From positions 1-51,135 of the forward strand of contig JBDRVV010000019.1 of NCBI GenBank assembly GCA_039802005.1: DNA of 51,135 bases, written 5' to 3'. Both the position numbers and the translations under genes were made by a program. Source of the stretch: a candidate division WOR-3 bacterium. Its GTDB lineage: Bacteria; Hydrothermota; Tepidihabitantia; SM23-42; JAOAFX01. Positions 8,077 to 16,766 of this stretch are shown here, piece after piece; position 1 is the first letter of the stretch; each line of letters begins with the position of its first letter. Under the pieces are notes generated by a model. That model worked only from the letters and a program-made list of their open reading frames with translations. It had not been told where the DNA came from and made no database searches.

Positions 8077-9432
8077 TTTATTTTGTAACAAATAGATAGC
8101 AAAATAATGTGGACTTTCTTCTTTGTAGATTCCTTTTGTTGAGCCGGTTTTATTTAATAATTCATAGAATAGATTTTTGATATGCTCATTTCGCGCAAGG
8201 CAGGCAAGATAAATTTTTTTATTGCCATTAGATATATTAACATTTATCAATTTTCCTTCTGATTCAAATGAGACCCATTTTATTGATTTAATGAATGGAT
8301 TGATAAGTTCATAGATATCTTTATTGCATATAATCAGGTCTGCATCCTTTGTATATTCATAAATTTTATTTTGATAGTATGTCTGTTTGTTTAAAAATCG
8401 CTGATGTTTAATGCTGAGGATTATATTAAAAAAGAACAGAACTATGATTAATACGGTTAATATTTTTTTAAAAAACTTTATTCTTTCTAAAACTTCTGAA
8501 TAGGGGATGATTAAAAAGGGAATCACCGGTAGCATATATCTCTGACCACGAATAAGGGTCTCAATAAAATTTTTGCCGGTATCAATATAGTATTGGAACG
8601 AAAAGAAGATAATAAATATCAATGCGGGAAAGATAAAATACCATTTTTCATTTAATTTTGTCCTGAAACAGGTTAGAAGCATCAGCGGATATAAAATGTT
8701 TAATGCCAAAAAGAATTGGAAAAACATGACTGGTAAATTTTTCATTGAAAATCCAATTATATTTGCACCAGCGGGTCCGGTTATTTTATTAAAAATTGAG
8801 ATATGATAAATCAAAAGCGGGGATAATCCGACTATTACACCGATTAGAAATTTAATTGAGTTAATGAATTCTTTTTTTATTGATAATACTACCCATAATG
8901 CAAAGGGTATTAATAACAAAGGATACCTTATGGCAATGCTGAGACCCAGTATAATACCCGCAAGAAAGTATTTTTTCTTGATAAAAAATAATAATCCCGC
9001 TAAAGCGAAAATTGTTGCCGGCAAATCACTCATTATCGTCCTGCTATAAAGAACTATTGAGGGATGAAATAAAAAGAGTAGCGCATAATATGAAGGCAGA
9101 TTGTAATGCGAAAGTATTGCAATTAATAATATAACACCAAGGAGGAGTAAAATATAACCACGCAGGAATATGAATTTATAGTTTAATTTGGTGAAAGGCA
9201 GGAGCAATATGCTGTTACCGGGTGGATAGCGCGATATGAGGTGGCTGTTTATGCTTATTGAAGCAGGCGTGGAATTGACACCTGCCTCATCATAATATAG
9301 TCTACCATTTTGAAGTGTATATGTTGTTGAAAGATAGGCAGTCTCATCAACGATACCAGTATTCGCTGGATAAAAGAAAAAAAATATTGCGGTAAATAAT
9401 AATAATCCTATCAATATCGGTTTCTGTGACAC
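8074..9432 (-). CDS. GT-C membrane glycosyltransferase (PMT/ArnT-like, GT39 type)
   Basis: 452 residues with roughly ten hydrophobic segments and a soluble C-terminal tail of about 90 residues. After the first membrane helix it has NTGIVDETAYLS, the acidic pair in the first outer loop that typifies GT-C enzymes using lipid-linked sugars. A loop with SRTIMSDLPATIFALAG matches the second acidic loop of PMT/ArnT-like enzymes. It likely moves a sugar from a polyprenyl phosphate to lipid A, protein or another glycan. The start is GTG 9432; its promoter places the transcription start on that codon, so the message is likely leaderless. The acceptor is unknown. Confidence 0.8.
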   Translation of the reverse strand: MSQKPILIGLLLFTAIFFFFYPANTGIVDETAYLSTTYTLQNGRLYYDEAGVNSTPASISINSHLISRYPPGNSILLLPFTKLNYKFIFLRGYILLLLGVILLIAILSHYNLPSYYALLFLFHPSIVLYSRTIMSDLPATIFALAGLLFFIKKKYFLAGIILGLSIAIRYPLLLIPFALWVVLSIKKEFINSIKFLIGVIVGLSPLLIYHISIFNKITGPAGANIIGFSMKNLPVMFFQFFLALNILYPLMLLTCFRTKLNEKWYFIFPALIFIIFFSFQYYIDTGKNFIETLIRGQRYMLPVIPFLIIPYSEVLERIKFFKKILTVLIIVLFFFNIILSIKHQRFLNKQTYYQNKIYEYTKDADLIICNKDIYELINPFIKSIKWVSFESEGKLINVNISNGNKKIYLACLARNEHIKNLFYELLNKTGSTKGIYKEESPHYFAIYLLQNK

Positions 9433-9437
9433 TGATT

Positions 9438-9465
9438 AGTATATTCCTATTTAATTTATTGTCAA
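9438..9465 (-). promoter_or_regulatory. Predicted promoter of the GT-C gene, leaderless start
   Basis: On the minus strand TTGACA (9465-9460), 16-bp spacer, TATACT (9443-9438), then 5 nt to the GTG. Its -35 box lies back to back with that of the ammonia-lyase promoter, 4 bp apart. Confidence 0.75.
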
Positions 9466-9469
9466 GGAA

Positions 9470-9497
9470 TTGACTTTTACTCAAGGATAAGTATAAT
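9470..9497 (+). promoter_or_regulatory. Predicted promoter of the ammonia-lyase gene
   Basis: TTGACT (9470-9475), 16-bp spacer, TATAAT (9492-9497), then AAGGAG and ATG 9520. Confidence 0.8.
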
Positions 9498-9519
9498 AAC
9501 CAAAAAGGAGAATAAGACT

Positions 9520-11043
9520 ATGCCAATTATACTTGATGGAAAAAGTTTGACTATTGAAAAACTTGTTGCAATTGCCCGACACAATGAAAAAGTTGAAATT
9601 GCACCAGAGTCCCTTGAAGAGATAAAAAAATGCCGGGCAATGCTTGAAAAGAAATTAAAGGCAAGGGAAGTAATGTACGGGACAAACACCGGGATTGGTG
9701 AATTGTCTGAGATTGTTTTATCAGACGAAGAGGTTGAGCAGTTCCAGAGATATCTCATTTATAACCATGCTGCAGGTATTGGCGAACCGATGCCGATAGA
9801 ATATGTGCGTGGGGCAATGGCGAGCCGGATAAATGTTCATGCAAAGGGCAGGTCAGCGTGCCGACCTGAGATAACACTTACATTGATTGAAATGTTAAAT
9901 AAAGGCGTAATTCCGGTTGTTTGCAGAAAGGGTTCGGTTGGCGCCTGTGGAGACCTTGCCCCAATGTCCCAGATTGCACTCTTAATGCTCGGTGAAGGAG
10001 AGGCGTTTTATCAGGGAGAGAGACTGCCAGGCAGGGTGGCAATGGAAAGGGCAGGAATTCCGATTCCAGGACTGAAGGCAAGGGATGGTCTGGCAATAAT
10101 CAACGGTTCAAATTTTATCACGGCGATAAGTGCACTCCAGTTATATGATATAAATCGCTGGCTAAAACAGGCAGAGATTGCCTGTGCAATGACCTTAGAG
10201 GCGTTGATTGCCAATCTCAAACCTTATGATGTACGTGTTCACGAGGCACGCGGGTTTCCCGGGGCAATTCGTTCAGCAAAGGCAATAATGAAATGTATTG
10301 AAGGAAGCGACCTGCTCACTGGAAAATTCAAGACCAAGGTCCAGGATGCATATTCAATGCGCTCATCGCCCCAGGTTATTGGTGCAGCACATGATGCGGT
10401 GCGCTGGGCAAGACAACAGGTTGAGATTGAGTTGAATGGAGTTGGTGATAATCCAATATTTTTATCAGAACATAATCTGACCTTAACCGGCGCCAATTTC
10501 CAGGGCTCGCCGATTTCGTTGCCAATGGATATGGTGGGTGCAGCGGTGACGATGGTGTGTGTCTTATCTGAGAGGAGACTCAACAGGTTGACCAATCCCA
10601 ATCTTAGTGTGGGGCTTCCGGCATTTTTAACCAAGAATCCCGGGATATTTTCAGGATTTATGCTCAGTCAATATACCGCTGATATGATGATTGTGGAACA
10701 GAGGATTCTTTCAATGCCTGCCTCAATCCAGTCCATCCCGGCGGCTGCAGACCAGGAAGATTTTGTTTCAATGGGAATGAATACCGCATTGAAAAACGAG
10801 CAGATCATTGATAATTCCTATGGGATACTCGCGATTGAATTTATGGCAGCTGCCCAGGCATTAGATTTTCGTGAATTCAATCCTGGTAAGGGTGTCAATG
10901 TTGCAAGGCGGGTGATTAGAAAGTATGTACCGCACCTTGAAGAAGACAGACCATTATATCCTGACCACAATGCAATGAAACAATTGGTAAAATCATGCGA
11001 GATTCTTGAAGAGGTTGAAAAAGAGGTCGGTAGTCTGGAATAA
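9520..11043 (+). CDS. hutH: Histidine ammonia-lyase-like aromatic amino acid lyase with an Ala-Cys-Gly triad
   Basis: 507 residues, full length for the MIO-dependent lyases, which remove ammonia from His, Phe or Tyr to give urocanate-type acids. Family residues are visible: MYGTNTGIG with Tyr53, NHAAGIGE with His83, QDAYSMRSSPQV, GDNPIF and QEDFVSMG (Glu413). His83 and the QED motif favour histidine as substrate. The cofactor-forming triad, normally Ala-Ser-Gly, reads Ala142-Cys143-Gly144 (codon TGT at 9946-9948). No other hut genes are nearby, so the histidine pathway is unproven here and a Phe/Tyr lyase remains possible. It has its own promoter, and AAGGAG precedes the ATG. Confidence 0.87.
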   Translation: MPIILDGKSLTIEKLVAIARHNEKVEIAPESLEEIKKCRAMLEKKLKAREVMYGTNTGIGELSEIVLSDEEVEQFQRYLIYNHAAGIGEPMPIEYVRGAMASRINVHAKGRSACRPEITLTLIEMLNKGVIPVVCRKGSVGACGDLAPMSQIALLMLGEGEAFYQGERLPGRVAMERAGIPIPGLKARDGLAIINGSNFITAISALQLYDINRWLKQAEIACAMTLEALIANLKPYDVRVHEARGFPGAIRSAKAIMKCIEGSDLLTGKFKTKVQDAYSMRSSPQVIGAAHDAVRWARQQVEIELNGVGDNPIFLSEHNLTLTGANFQGSPISLPMDMVGAAVTMVCVLSERRLNRLTNPNLSVGLPAFLTKNPGIFSGFMLSQYTADMMIVEQRILSMPASIQSIPAAADQEDFVSMGMNTALKNEQIIDNSYGILAIEFMAAAQALDFREFNPGKGVNVARRVIRKYVPHLEEDRPLYPDHNAMKQLVKSCEILEEVEKEVGSLE

Positions 11044-11045
11044 GT

Positions 11046-11738
11046 CTATTTATAAAAATTTAAAGAGATTTTTCCATTATCCATTTTTCCGTACGAAAAG
11101 TTGTCAACCCAGTCTCCCGTATTGATATAATATTTGCCTTCAGGATAATTTTTGAAAACTGGAATATGGGAATGGGCAAGTATTACAATATCAAAATTTT
11201 TTAATTTACTGATCGCAAATCTTTCCAACATAAAACTTAAACTTTCACTCCTTGGTTGTTGACGGGATAGATGGGCAATTCCCTGGGCTAAAAAAACACC
11301 GATATCAGGATGGACTAAACTATATAATTTATGGTTGATTTTTGAAGTTAAAAGATTTTCCCAGAACACGGTCCATAAACGGCGGTCAATCTTATGCCCG
11401 TGGGCAAGATAAATCTTTTTGCCGTCAAGTTCAATCTTTGTTTCATCTGGATATATAAGAAATCCTAAGTTTTTTAAAAAATCACCAATCATAACTTCGT
11501 GATTGCCAAGGATATAATGTAATTTTACACCCAGTTGATGAAGATTGAAAAATGTAGCAAGGATTTTAAAATAATCCTTTGGTAATGCAATATTATACTC
11601 AAACCAGAATTCAAACATATCACCAACGATAAAAAGATTTTCTAAATCATATTTTATTTCATTTAAAAATTTGATTAATAATTTCCCCCGGTAACTATCG
11701 TCCTTGCGGATATGTGCGTCGCTTAAAAATATATGCAT
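11046..11738 (-). CDS. LpxH-like UDP-2,3-diacylglucosamine pyrophosphatase family phosphoesterase
   Basis: 230 residues of the calcineurin-like metallophosphatase fold. Metal-binding motifs are SDAHI (D7, H9), VGDMFEFWFEY (D40), LGNHE, AHGHKIDRR and AHSHIP. The GDxFExW motif is characteristic of LpxH, which makes lipid X in lipid A synthesis at the inner membrane. GNHE replaces the usual GNHD. The gene converges with the ammonia-lyase (2 nt between stops) and diverges from rpsO. Its promoter puts the ATG at the expected transcription start. Assignment to the family is firm; LpxH activity itself is likely but not certain. Confidence 0.8.
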   Translation of the reverse strand: MHIFLSDAHIRKDDSYRGKLLIKFLNEIKYDLENLFIVGDMFEFWFEYNIALPKDYFKILATFFNLHQLGVKLHYILGNHEVMIGDFLKNLGFLIYPDETKIELDGKKIYLAHGHKIDRRLWTVFWENLLTSKINHKLYSLVHPDIGVFLAQGIAHLSRQQPRSESLSFMLERFAISKLKNFDIVILAHSHIPVFKNYPEGKYYINTGDWVDNFSYGKMDNGKISLNFYK

Positions 11739-11743
11739 AAAAT

Positions 11744-11771
11744 AATTTAATCAGATTTTTTTTGAAGTCAA
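11744..11771 (-). promoter_or_regulatory. Predicted promoter of the LpxH-like gene, leaderless start
   Basis: On the minus strand TTGACT (11771-11766), 16-bp spacer, TAAATT (11749-11744), then 5 nt to ATG 11738, with no ribosome-binding site. Confidence 0.75.
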
Positions 11772-11785
11772 TATCTTAAAATATC

Positions 11786-11813
11786 TTGACTTTTTTGAAA
11801 AAATGTGGATAAT
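11786..11813 (+). promoter_or_regulatory. Predicted promoter of rpsO-pnp
   Basis: TTGACT (11786-11791), 16-bp spacer, GATAAT (11808-11813). Transcription would start near 11820. AAAGGAG precedes the rpsO ATG at 11849. Confidence 0.75.
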
Positions 11814-11848
11814 TAAGTTATTATGATAGGTAGAAAGGAGACTGAAAA

Positions 11849-12118
11849 ATGGCACTGATAAAAGAGAAAAAACAAGAATTGATAAGCGCATTTAAAAGGC
11901 ATGAAAAGGATACCGGCTCACCTGAGGTGCAGATTGCACTGCTCAGTGAACGGATAAAGATGCTTACCGAACATTTAAAAAAGTTCCCTAAGGATAAGCA
12001 TTCAAGACAGGGATTGATTAAGATGGTTAATGACCGAAGACGCCATCTTAATTACCTTTTAAGAAAGGATAAAGCCCGTTATTTAAAAATCGTTGAAACA
12101 CTTGGTTTGAGAAGGTAA
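11849..12118 (+). CDS. rpsO: 30S ribosomal protein S15
   Basis: 89 residues, the standard length. The core reads [31 protein letters not shown] and LNYLLRKD, all diagnostic of S15, which binds 16S rRNA early in small-subunit assembly. It is followed one base later by pnp, the widely conserved rpsO-pnp pair. In other bacteria S15 can repress its own mRNA; the 5' region here is too short to judge. Confidence 0.98.
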   Translation: MALIKEKKQELISAFKRHEKDTGSPEVQIALLSERIKMLTEHLKKFPKDKHSRQGLIKMVNDRRRHLNYLLRKDKARYLKIVETLGLRR

Positions 12119-12119
12119 A

Positions 12120-14204
12120 TTGTATTCGGTTGAACTAAAGGTTGGTGAAAAGAATTTACGACTTGAGAGCGGACGGGTCGCCCGTCAATCAGCGGGTGAA
12201 GTTATTGTTTCTTATGGTGATACTGTAGTCCTTGTCTGCGTAAATTATAATCCAGAAATAGACCAGACAGTTGATTTTTTGCCCCTGACTGTTGAGTACC
12301 GGGAACTTTCTTTTGCGGCTGGAAAGATCCCGGGTGGCTTTATTAAAAGAGAGATGCGCCCCTCGGATAATGAGATACTTTCTTCAAGACTTATTGATAG
12401 ACCATTAAGACCACTTTTCCCGCCTGATTTTCATAATGAAGTGCAGATTATTGCGTATCTTCTATCTTCAGATGTTGAACATGATGCGGATATATTGGGA
12501 ATAACCGGTGCCGCTACGGCACTCCTGATTTCAGAGATTCCTTTTACAATTCCAGTGGCAGGGGTAAGGGTTGGACTTCTTGATGGAAAATATATTATTA
12601 ATCCCACCCTTACCGAGCAGGAAAATTGCAGGGTCAATCTTGTTATCGCAGGAACCAAAGATGCAGTGGTTATGATTGAAGGAGGGGCAAAAGAAGCAAC
12701 AGAAGAGGAAATAATCGGTGCAATTAAAGCAGGACATAATGAATGTGTAAGGATAATTGAGATGGAAGAAAAAATGCGTGAGGCGATTGGAAAAGAGAAG
12801 ATTGAGAATAACGAACCATTCGTGGATGAGACACTTGCGAATGAAATTAAAGAGAAGGTGGGTAGTGAAATAAATCAAATATTTCTTTTCCGGGAAAAGA
12901 AGGCAAGGCAGGAAGCGGCTTATCAGTTGATTAAAAATGTTGTGGAGAAATTCTCTGATAAGGAATTGGAAAATATAGAAGCGAAGGTCAGATATGTGGT
13001 TGAAAAAATGATTGCTGAAAAAATGAGGAATATGGTTCTTGAAGAGAAAAAAAGGTTTGATGGAAGGGGATTGAAAGATATAAGAAATGTGTCTTGTGAG
13101 ATAGGTGTTTTACCAAGGACTCATGGTTCTGCTTTATTTACCCGGGGTCAGACCCAGAGTCTTGCAGTCACCACCCTGGGTACGAAGAGCGATGAACAAC
13201 GGATAGACGCAATTTATGGTGAAGAGACAAAGTCATTTATGTTGCATTATAATTTCCCACCTTTTGCCACCGGTGAAGTCAAGCCGATAAGGGGACCAAG
13301 CCGAAGAGAGATAGGTCATGGTGCACTTGCCGAAAGGGCAATATTGCCGGTATTGCCATCTGAGGAATCTTTTCCTTATACAATCAGGGTTGTGTCAAAT
13401 ATTCTGGAATCCAATGGTTCGTCTTCAATGGCGAGTGTATGCAGCGCTTCTTTAGCATTGATGGATGCAGGTGTGCCGATAAAGACAGCGGTTGCCGGCA
13501 TTTCAATTGGCTTGGTAAAAGAAGGTGATAAATACGAATTATTGACCGATATTATAGGGGATGAAGACCACTATGGGGATATGGATTTTAAAGTTGCCGG
13601 GACAAAGAATGGAATTACTGCGGTCCAACTGGACCTCAAAATCCAGGGTTTAGATATCAGTATTTTGAGACAGGCACTTGATTATGCAAAGGAAGCACGG
13701 GAGAATATCCTGAAGATAATGAGCAGTACAATAAATTCTCCGAGGAGCCATCTTTCAAAATATGCCCCCAAGATTCTTGCCTTTTCTATCCCCAAAGAGA
13801 AGATTGGTGAGGTTATTGGTCCGGGTGGAAAGGTTATCAGGCGCATCATCGGTGAGACTGATTTGAAGATTGATATTACTGATGATGGCAAGGTAACGAT
13901 TGCCGGGGCAGATGCGGAACTTGTAAAAAGGGCACAAAACGAAATCTTAGGAATTGTACAGGAAGCCGAGGTGGGAAAAACATATATTGGCAAAGTAACA
14001 AGAATTACCAATTTTGGCGCATTTGTTGAGATACTGCCCGGAAAAGAAGGATTATTACATATTTCAAAACTAAGCCGGCAGAGGGTACGCAGGGTAGAAG
14101 ATGTAGTAAAGGTAGGCGATGAGGTTGTAGTAAGGGTCTATGAAATTGATGAAATGGGAAGGATAAATTTAATGCGTGTAGGTGAGGATTGGCAGCGCAA
14201 GTAA
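12120..14204 (+). CDS. pnp: Polyribonucleotide nucleotidyltransferase
   Basis: 694 residues with the full PNPase layout: first RNase PH domain (about 1-215, YGDTVVLVC), helical linker, second RNase PH domain (about 300-530, with RTHGSALFTRGQTQ and GDEDHYGDMDFKVAGT), KH domain (about 553-610, GEVIGPGGKVIRRI) and S1 domain (about 620-690, GKVTRITNFGAFVEI). It degrades RNA from the 3' end using phosphate and can add tails. The start is a TTG at 12120, one base after the rpsO stop; it gives the normal N-terminus and has AGAAGG upstream. The 3' end overlaps the M16 peptidase by 16 nt. Confidence 0.97.
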   Translation: MYSVELKVGEKNLRLESGRVARQSAGEVIVSYGDTVVLVCVNYNPEIDQTVDFLPLTVEYRELSFAAGKIPGGFIKREMRPSDNEILSSRLIDRPLRPLFPPDFHNEVQIIAYLLSSDVEHDADILGITGAATALLISEIPFTIPVAGVRVGLLDGKYIINPTLTEQENCRVNLVIAGTKDAVVMIEGGAKEATEEEIIGAIKAGHNECVRIIEMEEKMREAIGKEKIENNEPFVDETLANEIKEKVGSEINQIFLFREKKARQEAAYQLIKNVVEKFSDKELENIEAKVRYVVEKMIAEKMRNMVLEEKKRFDGRGLKDIRNVSCEIGVLPRTHGSALFTRGQTQSLAVTTLGTKSDEQRIDAIYGEETKSFMLHYNFPPFATGEVKPIRGPSRREIGHGALAERAILPVLPSEESFPYTIRVVSNILESNGSSSMASVCSASLALMDAGVPIKTAVAGISIGLVKEGDKYELLTDIIGDEDHYGDMDFKVAGTKNGITAVQLDLKIQGLDISILRQALDYAKEARENILKIMSSTINSPRSHLSKYAPKILAFSIPKEKIGEVIGPGGKVIRRIIGETDLKIDITDDGKVTIAGADAELVKRAQNEILGIVQEAEVGKTYIGKVTRITNFGAFVEILPGKEGLLHISKLSRQRVRRVEDVVKVGDEVVVRVYEIDEMGRINLMRVGEDWQRK

Positions 14205-15469
14205 AAGAATCAGTAGTTATTCAGAACATAAATAAAAATTTAAAAATTGTTGCTGAGCCCTTAGATCAATATTATTCATTCGCCCTCGGATTATTTTTAA
14301 CCTGTGGCTCAAGGGATGAAAATAAAGATAATAATGGTATTACACACTTGATTGAGCATATGTTATTCAAGGGGACTTCAAAGAGGTCAGCATTGGAGAT
14401 TGTTCGTTTGATTGAAGGTCTGGGTGGCTCGTTTGACGCATTTACCACAAAGGAAAACCTTGTGATAGTAACCCGCTTTCTTTCGGAACATTTGATAAAA
14501 GTATTTGAACTCATAAGCGAGATTTTACTTGAATCAAAATTTGGCAACGAAGAATTTATCCGGGAAAAATCGGTGATAATGGAAGAGATAAAGTCAAATA
14601 ATGAAGACCCATCTGATTATGTTTATGATCTATTGTTTGAAGTTTTATTTAACGAACATCCAATGGGGATGCCGATTGCCGGAACCATAGAATCGGTCTC
14701 AGCATTAAACATAAATGCGGTTCAAACCCATTATCAGGATTTATTAAATTGTCCCATGGTTATTTCGGTAAGTGGAAAGTTTAATTTAAATGAATTGATT
14801 TCATTTTCGCAAAAAAAATTCGGGAGTGGCGGATTTGTATCATTGAATCGTACATCACCACAGGGGTATCTGCCAAAAGAAAGATTTCAGACCCGTAATG
14901 ATATTTCCCAGGTCCATTTATGTTTTGGTATGCCCGCAGTCCCTTATTTATCAGACCTCAGGCATACAGTCTTGCTTTTAAGCACAATGTTGGGTGGCGG
15001 GATGTCATCCCGTCTTTTTCAGGGATTGAGGGAAGAAAAGGGATTGGTTTATGATGTCCATTCCTTTGTTGATTTTTATAGCGATTGTGGCATAATTGGC
15101 TTTTATCTGAATACCGACAAGAAGAACCTTTTTCAAATTATCAAGGAATTAAAAAAAATTTTTGGCTCAATTTATAATGATGGATTTAGTTTAGAAGAAA
15201 TTGAGATAGCGAAGACTTATATTACGGGAAATCTTTTATTAAGTTTGGAAAATTCTACAAATCGGATGCTGCGGATTGGTCGAGAAGTTTCTTACCTGAA
15301 TAAAACCATACCAGTTGAAGTGATTGTTAATAAGATAAAGATGATTGAACAAAATGAGATAAATAGTTTCACAAAAGAATACCTTGATTTAAAAAAATAT
15401 TCAGTTTCTGCGATTGGACCAGTAGATGAACATTTAATGCAAAATATTGTTAATGAATTGAGAAGTTGA
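14189..15469 (+). CDS. M16 family zinc metallopeptidase (processing-peptidase-like)
   Basis: 426 residues. The inverted zinc motif HxxEH is HLIEH (H53, E56, H57), and the downstream acidic ligand region is VIMEEIKSNNEDP. The second half has LSTMLGGGMSSRLFQGLREEKGLVYDV, typical of the M16 C-terminal domain. Such peptidases next to pnp are common and resemble the mitochondrial processing peptidase beta subunit, acting on unfolded or signal-type peptides. A TTG inside the end of pnp is the only reasonable start. The overlap and the 1-nt gap to the next gene imply one transcript from rpsO. Confidence 0.93.
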   Translation: MAAQVKESVVIQNINKNLKIVAEPLDQYYSFALGLFLTCGSRDENKDNNGITHLIEHMLFKGTSKRSALEIVRLIEGLGGSFDAFTTKENLVIVTRFLSEHLIKVFELISEILLESKFGNEEFIREKSVIMEEIKSNNEDPSDYVYDLLFEVLFNEHPMGMPIAGTIESVSALNINAVQTHYQDLLNCPMVISVSGKFNLNELISFSQKKFGSGGFVSLNRTSPQGYLPKERFQTRNDISQVHLCFGMPAVPYLSDLRHTVLLLSTMLGGGMSSRLFQGLREEKGLVYDVHSFVDFYSDCGIIGFYLNTDKKNLFQIIKELKKIFGSIYNDGFSLEEIEIAKTYITGNLLLSLENSTNRMLRIGREVSYLNKTIPVEVIVNKIKMIEQNEINSFTKEYLDLKKYSVSAIGPVDEHLMQNIVNELRS

Positions 15470-15470
15470 T

Positions 15471-16766
15471 ATGAATCTATTGCTGATTGCACCTGCAGTA
15501 GTAGACGAAAAGAGAAGGGGAATGCAGGGCAGGGCGTTTCAGTTACCACCTTTTTCACTTGCCGCAGTCGCTTCGGCAACTCCGGAGCATGTAAAAATTA
15601 AAATTCTGGATGAAGCAATTGAGCCGATAGACTATAATTACCCTGCAGACCTTGTGGGTATTACAATTCTCACAAGATTTGCCCCCCATGCATATGAAAT
15701 TGCTGATAAATTTAGAAACAGGGGTGTGAAGGTCATTCTCGGGGGATTGCATCCATCAGCACTGCCTGAAGAGGCATTAAAACATGCAGATGCAGTAGTT
15801 ATTGGTGAGGCAGAAGGGATATGGGAAAGTGTGATCAGAGATTTTGAGAATAACGAGTTGAAAAAACTATATAAAAATCCAGACTTTCCGGACCTTGGTA
15901 AGATAAAGGTTCCCCGGCGTGATTTGTTTAAAAAATCAAAATATTTGTTTACCGCTATGGTACAGACCGGTCGTGGGTGTCCTTTCAATTGTAATTTCTG
16001 TAGTGTGACAAAATTCTTCGGCGGCAAATTCAGGACAAGACCTGTAGAGTGTGTGATAAAAGAGATAAGAAGTTTGAAATCAAAATTTATTGGATTTTCT
16101 GATGACAATATTTTCGGCAATAGAATATATGCACGTAAATTATTCAATGCATTAAAATATGAGGGTATTATCTGGATGGCTCAATCTTCTATTAATATTG
16201 CTGACGACCCTGAGTTACTACATCTTGCAGCAAGAAGTGGGTGCAAAGGACTTTTTATCGGTCTTGAATCGGCAGATGCAGAATCATTGGTGCAGATGCA
16301 CAAGGGATTTCAGAAGCCACAGAAATTTAAAGATAACATTGCCCGATTACATGATGAAGGTATCGGTGTTATGGGTGCATTCGTTTTAGGGAACGATAAT
16401 GAGGATGAATCAATATTTCATAAAACCTTAGAATTTGCCAAGAAGATAAAACTTGACCTTGCACAATTTTCAATATTAACGCCATATCCAGGAACCGCAC
16501 TTTTCAATAAATTAATAAAAGAAAACAGAATTTTTAATTTTGATTGGTCTAAATATGATGCAGGCAATGCGGTATTTAAACCATTAAAAATGACCGCAGA
16601 AAAATTAAAAGAAGAGGTTGATAAGTTGTGGCGTGAGTTTTATAGATTTGACGAGGTTTTGTATCGTTTAATAACTTTGGGAAAAAGATTGCCAATTCAG
16701 ATTCTTCCACTGCTTCTTTTGAATATCAGTTTCCGAAAAGAGATCGCAGCAACACAGAATTTGTGA
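15471..16766 (+). CDS. Radical SAM protein with N-terminal B12-binding-like domain
   Basis: 431 residues. Residues 1-135 look like a cobalamin-binding fold (MNLLLIAPAVVDEKRRGMQG, VILGGLHPSALPEEALKHAD), but the DxHxxG base-off histidine motif is not evident. The radical SAM core has C170, C174 and C177 (CPFNCNFC), followed by FSDDNIFGN and a TIM-barrel tail with GLESADAESL. Such enzymes do B12-aided methylation or unusual C-C chemistry; no substrate can be named. It starts 1 nt after the M16 gene and overlaps truD, so it belongs to the rpsO-to-truD run. Confidence 0.85.
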   Translation: MNLLLIAPAVVDEKRRGMQGRAFQLPPFSLAAVASATPEHVKIKILDEAIEPIDYNYPADLVGITILTRFAPHAYEIADKFRNRGVKVILGGLHPSALPEEALKHADAVVIGEAEGIWESVIRDFENNELKKLYKNPDFPDLGKIKVPRRDLFKKSKYLFTAMVQTGRGCPFNCNFCSVTKFFGGKFRTRPVECVIKEIRSLKSKFIGFSDDNIFGNRIYARKLFNALKYEGIIWMAQSSINIADDPELLHLAARSGCKGLFIGLESADAESLVQMHKGFQKPQKFKDNIARLHDEGIGVMGAFVLGNDNEDESIFHKTLEFAKKIKLDLAQFSILTPYPGTALFNKLIKENRIFNFDWSKYDAGNAVFKPLKMTAEKLKEEVDKLWREFYRFDEVLYRLITLGKRLPIQILPLLLLNISFRKEIAATQNL

